From an uncultured Pseudomonadota bacterium (GTDB lineage Bacteria > Pseudomonadota > Gammaproteobacteria > Methylococcales > Methylomonadaceae): a DNA stretch of 64,000 nt. Location: contig CAIXED010000065.1 in NCBI GenBank assembly GCA_903918375.1, positions 16,262-80,261 on the forward strand, read 5' to 3'. Shown piece after piece: positions 62,613 through 64,000 of the stretch. Both the position numbers and the translations under genes were made by a program. Each line of letters starts with the position of its first letter. Positions within the stretch are counted from its first letter, which is position 1. A model generated the notes under the pieces. It ran no database searches. It was given only the letters and a program-made list of their open reading frames with translations, and was not told the DNA's origin.

Positions 62613-63825
62613 TTAGCGCTAAAATGAATTCATATGCCAAATAATCGCAAAGATAGACTAAGTAAACAGCTTGGTGGTGAATGCCAAGCATGCGGATCTA
62701 CTGGCGTTCCTCTCGAGATCCACCACATTGTCCCTTTGTCTTCTGGTGGCACGGATGATGAAAGTAATCTCACTTTGTTATGTCCTAACTGCAATCGAAC
62801 TATCGCAAACCGTCAATTTACTGAAATTGAGTTTAATAATTACCTTTCGAGAATACTGGACAGCTCTAATGCGTTTCACGATATTCGCATGGAAGAGAGG
62901 CTGTCGAGTGAAAAACCATTTCGGGCGGATATTACAGCAAAGTCTCAAGATGGAAAAAGTTGGCTGATTGAGTGCAAAAATGCATCAGCATTTACCCCGG
63001 CTAGACTTCATCAGGCCATAAATCAAATCAAGGCGTATAAGGAGGCAACATCCTTCGATTACTACGTTCTTGCCTTTCCTGGCCTTTTGTCTGAAGAACA
63101 AAAGGCCGCACTTAGCTCCGATCAAATTGTTTATTGGGATGCACATGAATTGGCAGTACGTTTCCAAAACGAAATCAGGAATACTAGGCATTCCATATTT
63201 CAAATGCTCCTGTCCTCAATGGCTCCGTCTCCCAAAAAGACTACAGAGGAAGAATTTATAGAAAAGCTAAAGAGATGTCAGCCAGGTAAAGATTACTGGT
63301 CAGACTATCAAAAGCTTGTTGGTCAAATTTTAGAGCATTTATTTTGCCCGCCACTTGAAGCTCCGATTTCAGAATCTGCAGACCAAGATAAAATTAATCG
63401 TCGCGACTGGATACTCCCCAACTACTCTGATAAAGGATTTTGGAGTTTTCTAAGAATTAAATACTTGGCTGATTATATTGTTGTAGATGCTAAGAACTAC
63501 AAAGGGGCAATCTCAAAGAATCAAGTATTACAGATTGCAAATTACCTTAAAACTCATGGTGCCGGCATGTTCGCCATTATTGTTACAAGAGCAGGCGCAA
63601 ATAAAAGTGCCGACCTAACCATAAGAGAACAATGGATGGCTAACAAAAAAATGATACTGGTTTTGAATGATGAAGATATCAAGGTAATGCTTTTGGCAAA
63701 GTCGGCCGGCGGTGAACCTGAGAAAGTAATCGGGCAGGCTATTGAGCGATTTAGGCTATCGATGTGAATACAAATACGCTAACAATTGGCTCAAAGGGGC
63801 GCAAAGCGCGCCCCTTTGCTAGGTG
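62613..63825 (+). mobile_element. Integron-type gene cassette
   Basis: The 1213-bp unit runs from TTAGCG at 62613 to the G of GTTAAAC at 63825 and holds one plus-strand gene followed by an attC-like site. The key evidence is that the R'' box (CGCTAAC, 63777-63783) is the exact complement of GTTAGCG at the left junction (62612-62618), as expected when a cassette circle is inserted between G and TT. The 5' untranslated part is only 21 bp and the gap from stop to attC is 9 bp, also typical. No integrase gene is in the window. Confidence 0.8.
62634..63767 (+). CDS. HNH endonuclease with two PD-(D/E)xK-like nuclease domains
   Basis: This 377-residue protein is carried by the integron-type cassette. 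Domain 1 (about 13-60) is an HNH finger: 'CQACGSTGVPLEIHHIVPL...NLTLLCPNCN' with C17, C20, H30/H31, N45, C50, C53. Domain 2 (about 94-190) has 'FRADITAKSQDGKSWLIECKN' with D99, E113 and K115, a Mrr-like restriction-endonuclease fold. Domain 3 (about 225-377) has 'RRDWILPN' and 'ADYIVVDAKNYKGAI' with D258, D285 and K287, a second PD-(D/E)xK core. No methylase or ATPase is alongside. Such a stack suggests a DNA-targeting defence or element-associated enzyme, but its function is not known. Confidence 0.8.
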   Translation: MPNNRKDRLSKQLGGECQACGSTGVPLEIHHIVPLSSGGTDDESNLTLLCPNCNRTIANRQFTEIEFNNYLSRILDSSNAFHDIRMEERLSSEKPFRADITAKSQDGKSWLIECKNASAFTPARLHQAINQIKAYKEATSFDYYVLAFPGLLSEEQKAALSSDQIVYWDAHELAVRFQNEIRNTRHSIFQMLLSSMAPSPKKTTEEEFIEKLKRCQPGKDYWSDYQKLVGQILEHLFCPPLEAPISESADQDKINRRDWILPNYSDKGFWSFLRIKYLADYIVVDAKNYKGAISKNQVLQIANYLKTHGAGMFAIIVTRAGANKSADLTIREQWMANKKMILVLNDEDIKVMLLAKSAGGEPEKVIGQAIERFRLSM

Positions 63826-63831
63826 TTAAAC
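63777..63831 (+). other. attC: attC recombination site (59-base element)
   Basis: R'' CGCTAAC (63777-63783), then AATTGGCTC, then a 10-bp stem AAAGGGGCGC/GCGCCCCTTT with a 5-nt loop, then GCTAGGT, and R' GTTAAAC (63825-63831; consensus GTTRRRY). The layout, length of 55 bp and TAACAA...GTTA framing match integron attC sites. An IS256-type end starts immediately after R'. Confidence 0.85.
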
Positions 63832-64000
63832 GAGGGTGTCCTAGATTTTGTGTAAACGGAATTTAAATTATCGGCTCACCATCCGATCCTCAAATTGAAT
63901 AGTAAACCGATTTAGAGCGGCTTTCCAGTCACGCAATGGCATAGTCCATTTCTTACTAATATTCATCAACGCCAGATAAAATAATTTCATAACAGCCTCA
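63832..64000. mobile_element. IS256-family insertion sequence, one end
   Basis: GAGGGTGTCCTAGATTTTGTGTAAACGG (63833-63860) looks like an IS256-family terminal inverted repeat, followed by a transposase read inward on the minus strand. The remainder lies beyond the window. Confidence 0.75.
63868..64000 (-). CDS. IS256-family transposase, C-terminal end (partial)
   Basis: This frame is absent from the ORF track. On the minus strand it reads 'AVMKLFYLALMNISKKWTMPLRDWKAALNRFTIQFEDRMVSR' before a TAA stop at 63868. The 'NISKKWTMP..DW..ALN.F.I.F' pattern is typical of the C-terminus of IS256-family mutator-type transposases. The N-terminal DDE catalytic part lies beyond the window. The terminal repeat and stop position are consistent with an intact end. 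Confidence 0.8.
   Translation of the reverse strand, partial: EAVMKLFYLALMNISKKWTMPLRDWKAALNRFTIQFEDRMVSR

Noticed and set aside
63777-63831. Reading the attC hairpin as a plain terminator
   Set aside because: The flanking R''/R' boxes, and the match of R'' to the left junction, fit an integron site much better, and no T tract follows the stem.

Overview
The window looks like a chromosome segment of a gammaproteobacterium of medium GC content. Its housekeeping blocks follow the gene orders known from Pseudomonas: rimP-nusA-infB-rbfA-truB-rpsO-pnp, carAB-greA-yhbY-rlmE-ftsH-glmM-tpiA-secG, grpE-dnaK-dnaJ-dapB, mtnA/MTA deaminase-ubiG-mupP-yciK and acpP-fabF-pabC-mltG-tmk-holB-tatD. It also carries HrcA with a CIRCE operator, which enteric bacteria lack. 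My best guess is a Methylococcales-type organism, but no methane-oxidation gene is in view, so this is inference only.

Layout. 0-4.5 kb: an iron or metal uptake region. It holds the end of one TonB-dependent receptor, then an apparently sigma-54-controlled PepSY membrane protein and a complete second receptor. 4.5-6.4 kb: small genes (a membrane peptide, HU, a DUF1097 protein, a secreted small protein). 6.4-12 kb (minus strand): dnaB-alr-radA, with a full-length LAGLIDADG intein in the DnaB Walker A motif and a VapBC pair just upstream. 12-20.8 kb (minus strand): the rimP-to-pnp translation and RNA-decay operon, preceded by two identical tRNA-Phe genes and two tandem terminators. 20.9-24 kb: a NagD-like phosphatase, dhaK, a convergent dhaL and a Nudix hydrolase. 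24-34.7 kb (plus strand): carA through secG and tRNA-Leu(GAG). 34.7-36 kb: a decayed tyrosine integrase at that tRNA. 36-43.5 kb (minus strand): hrcA-grpE-dnaK, then an inserted Kdo-hydroxylase gene and a toxin-antitoxin remnant, then dnaJ-dapB. 43.5-59.5 kb: nadK-recN; mtnA-cysZ-yfbR facing MTA deaminase-ubiG-mupP-yciK-sufT; a hot-dog-like protein of unknown role; and the acpP-to-tatD operon. 59.5-64 kb: an accessory region with an orphan gene, an intact HipBA module, dispersed repeats, and a gene with an HNH domain plus two PD-(D/E)xK-like domains. That last gene is packaged as an integron-type cassette with a 55-bp attC site, and an IS256-family element abuts it.

How the parts work together. 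The carA-secG block would restore the full Pseudomonas order if inverted. Its current ends lie next to dapB/tRNA-Leu/integrase and next to the dhaK/tRNA-Phe/rimP region, so a past inversion is likely. Heat-shock control of hrcA-grpE-dnaK is readable directly: a TTGACA-17-TAGTTT promoter overlaps its HrcA operator. The nusA operon has terminators just before rimP, which suggests antitermination control. Most of the window is ordinary core genome. The most unusual items are the solitary integron cassette with its multi-nuclease gene, the DnaB intein, and the sigma-54 promoter with upstream repeats ahead of the uptake genes.
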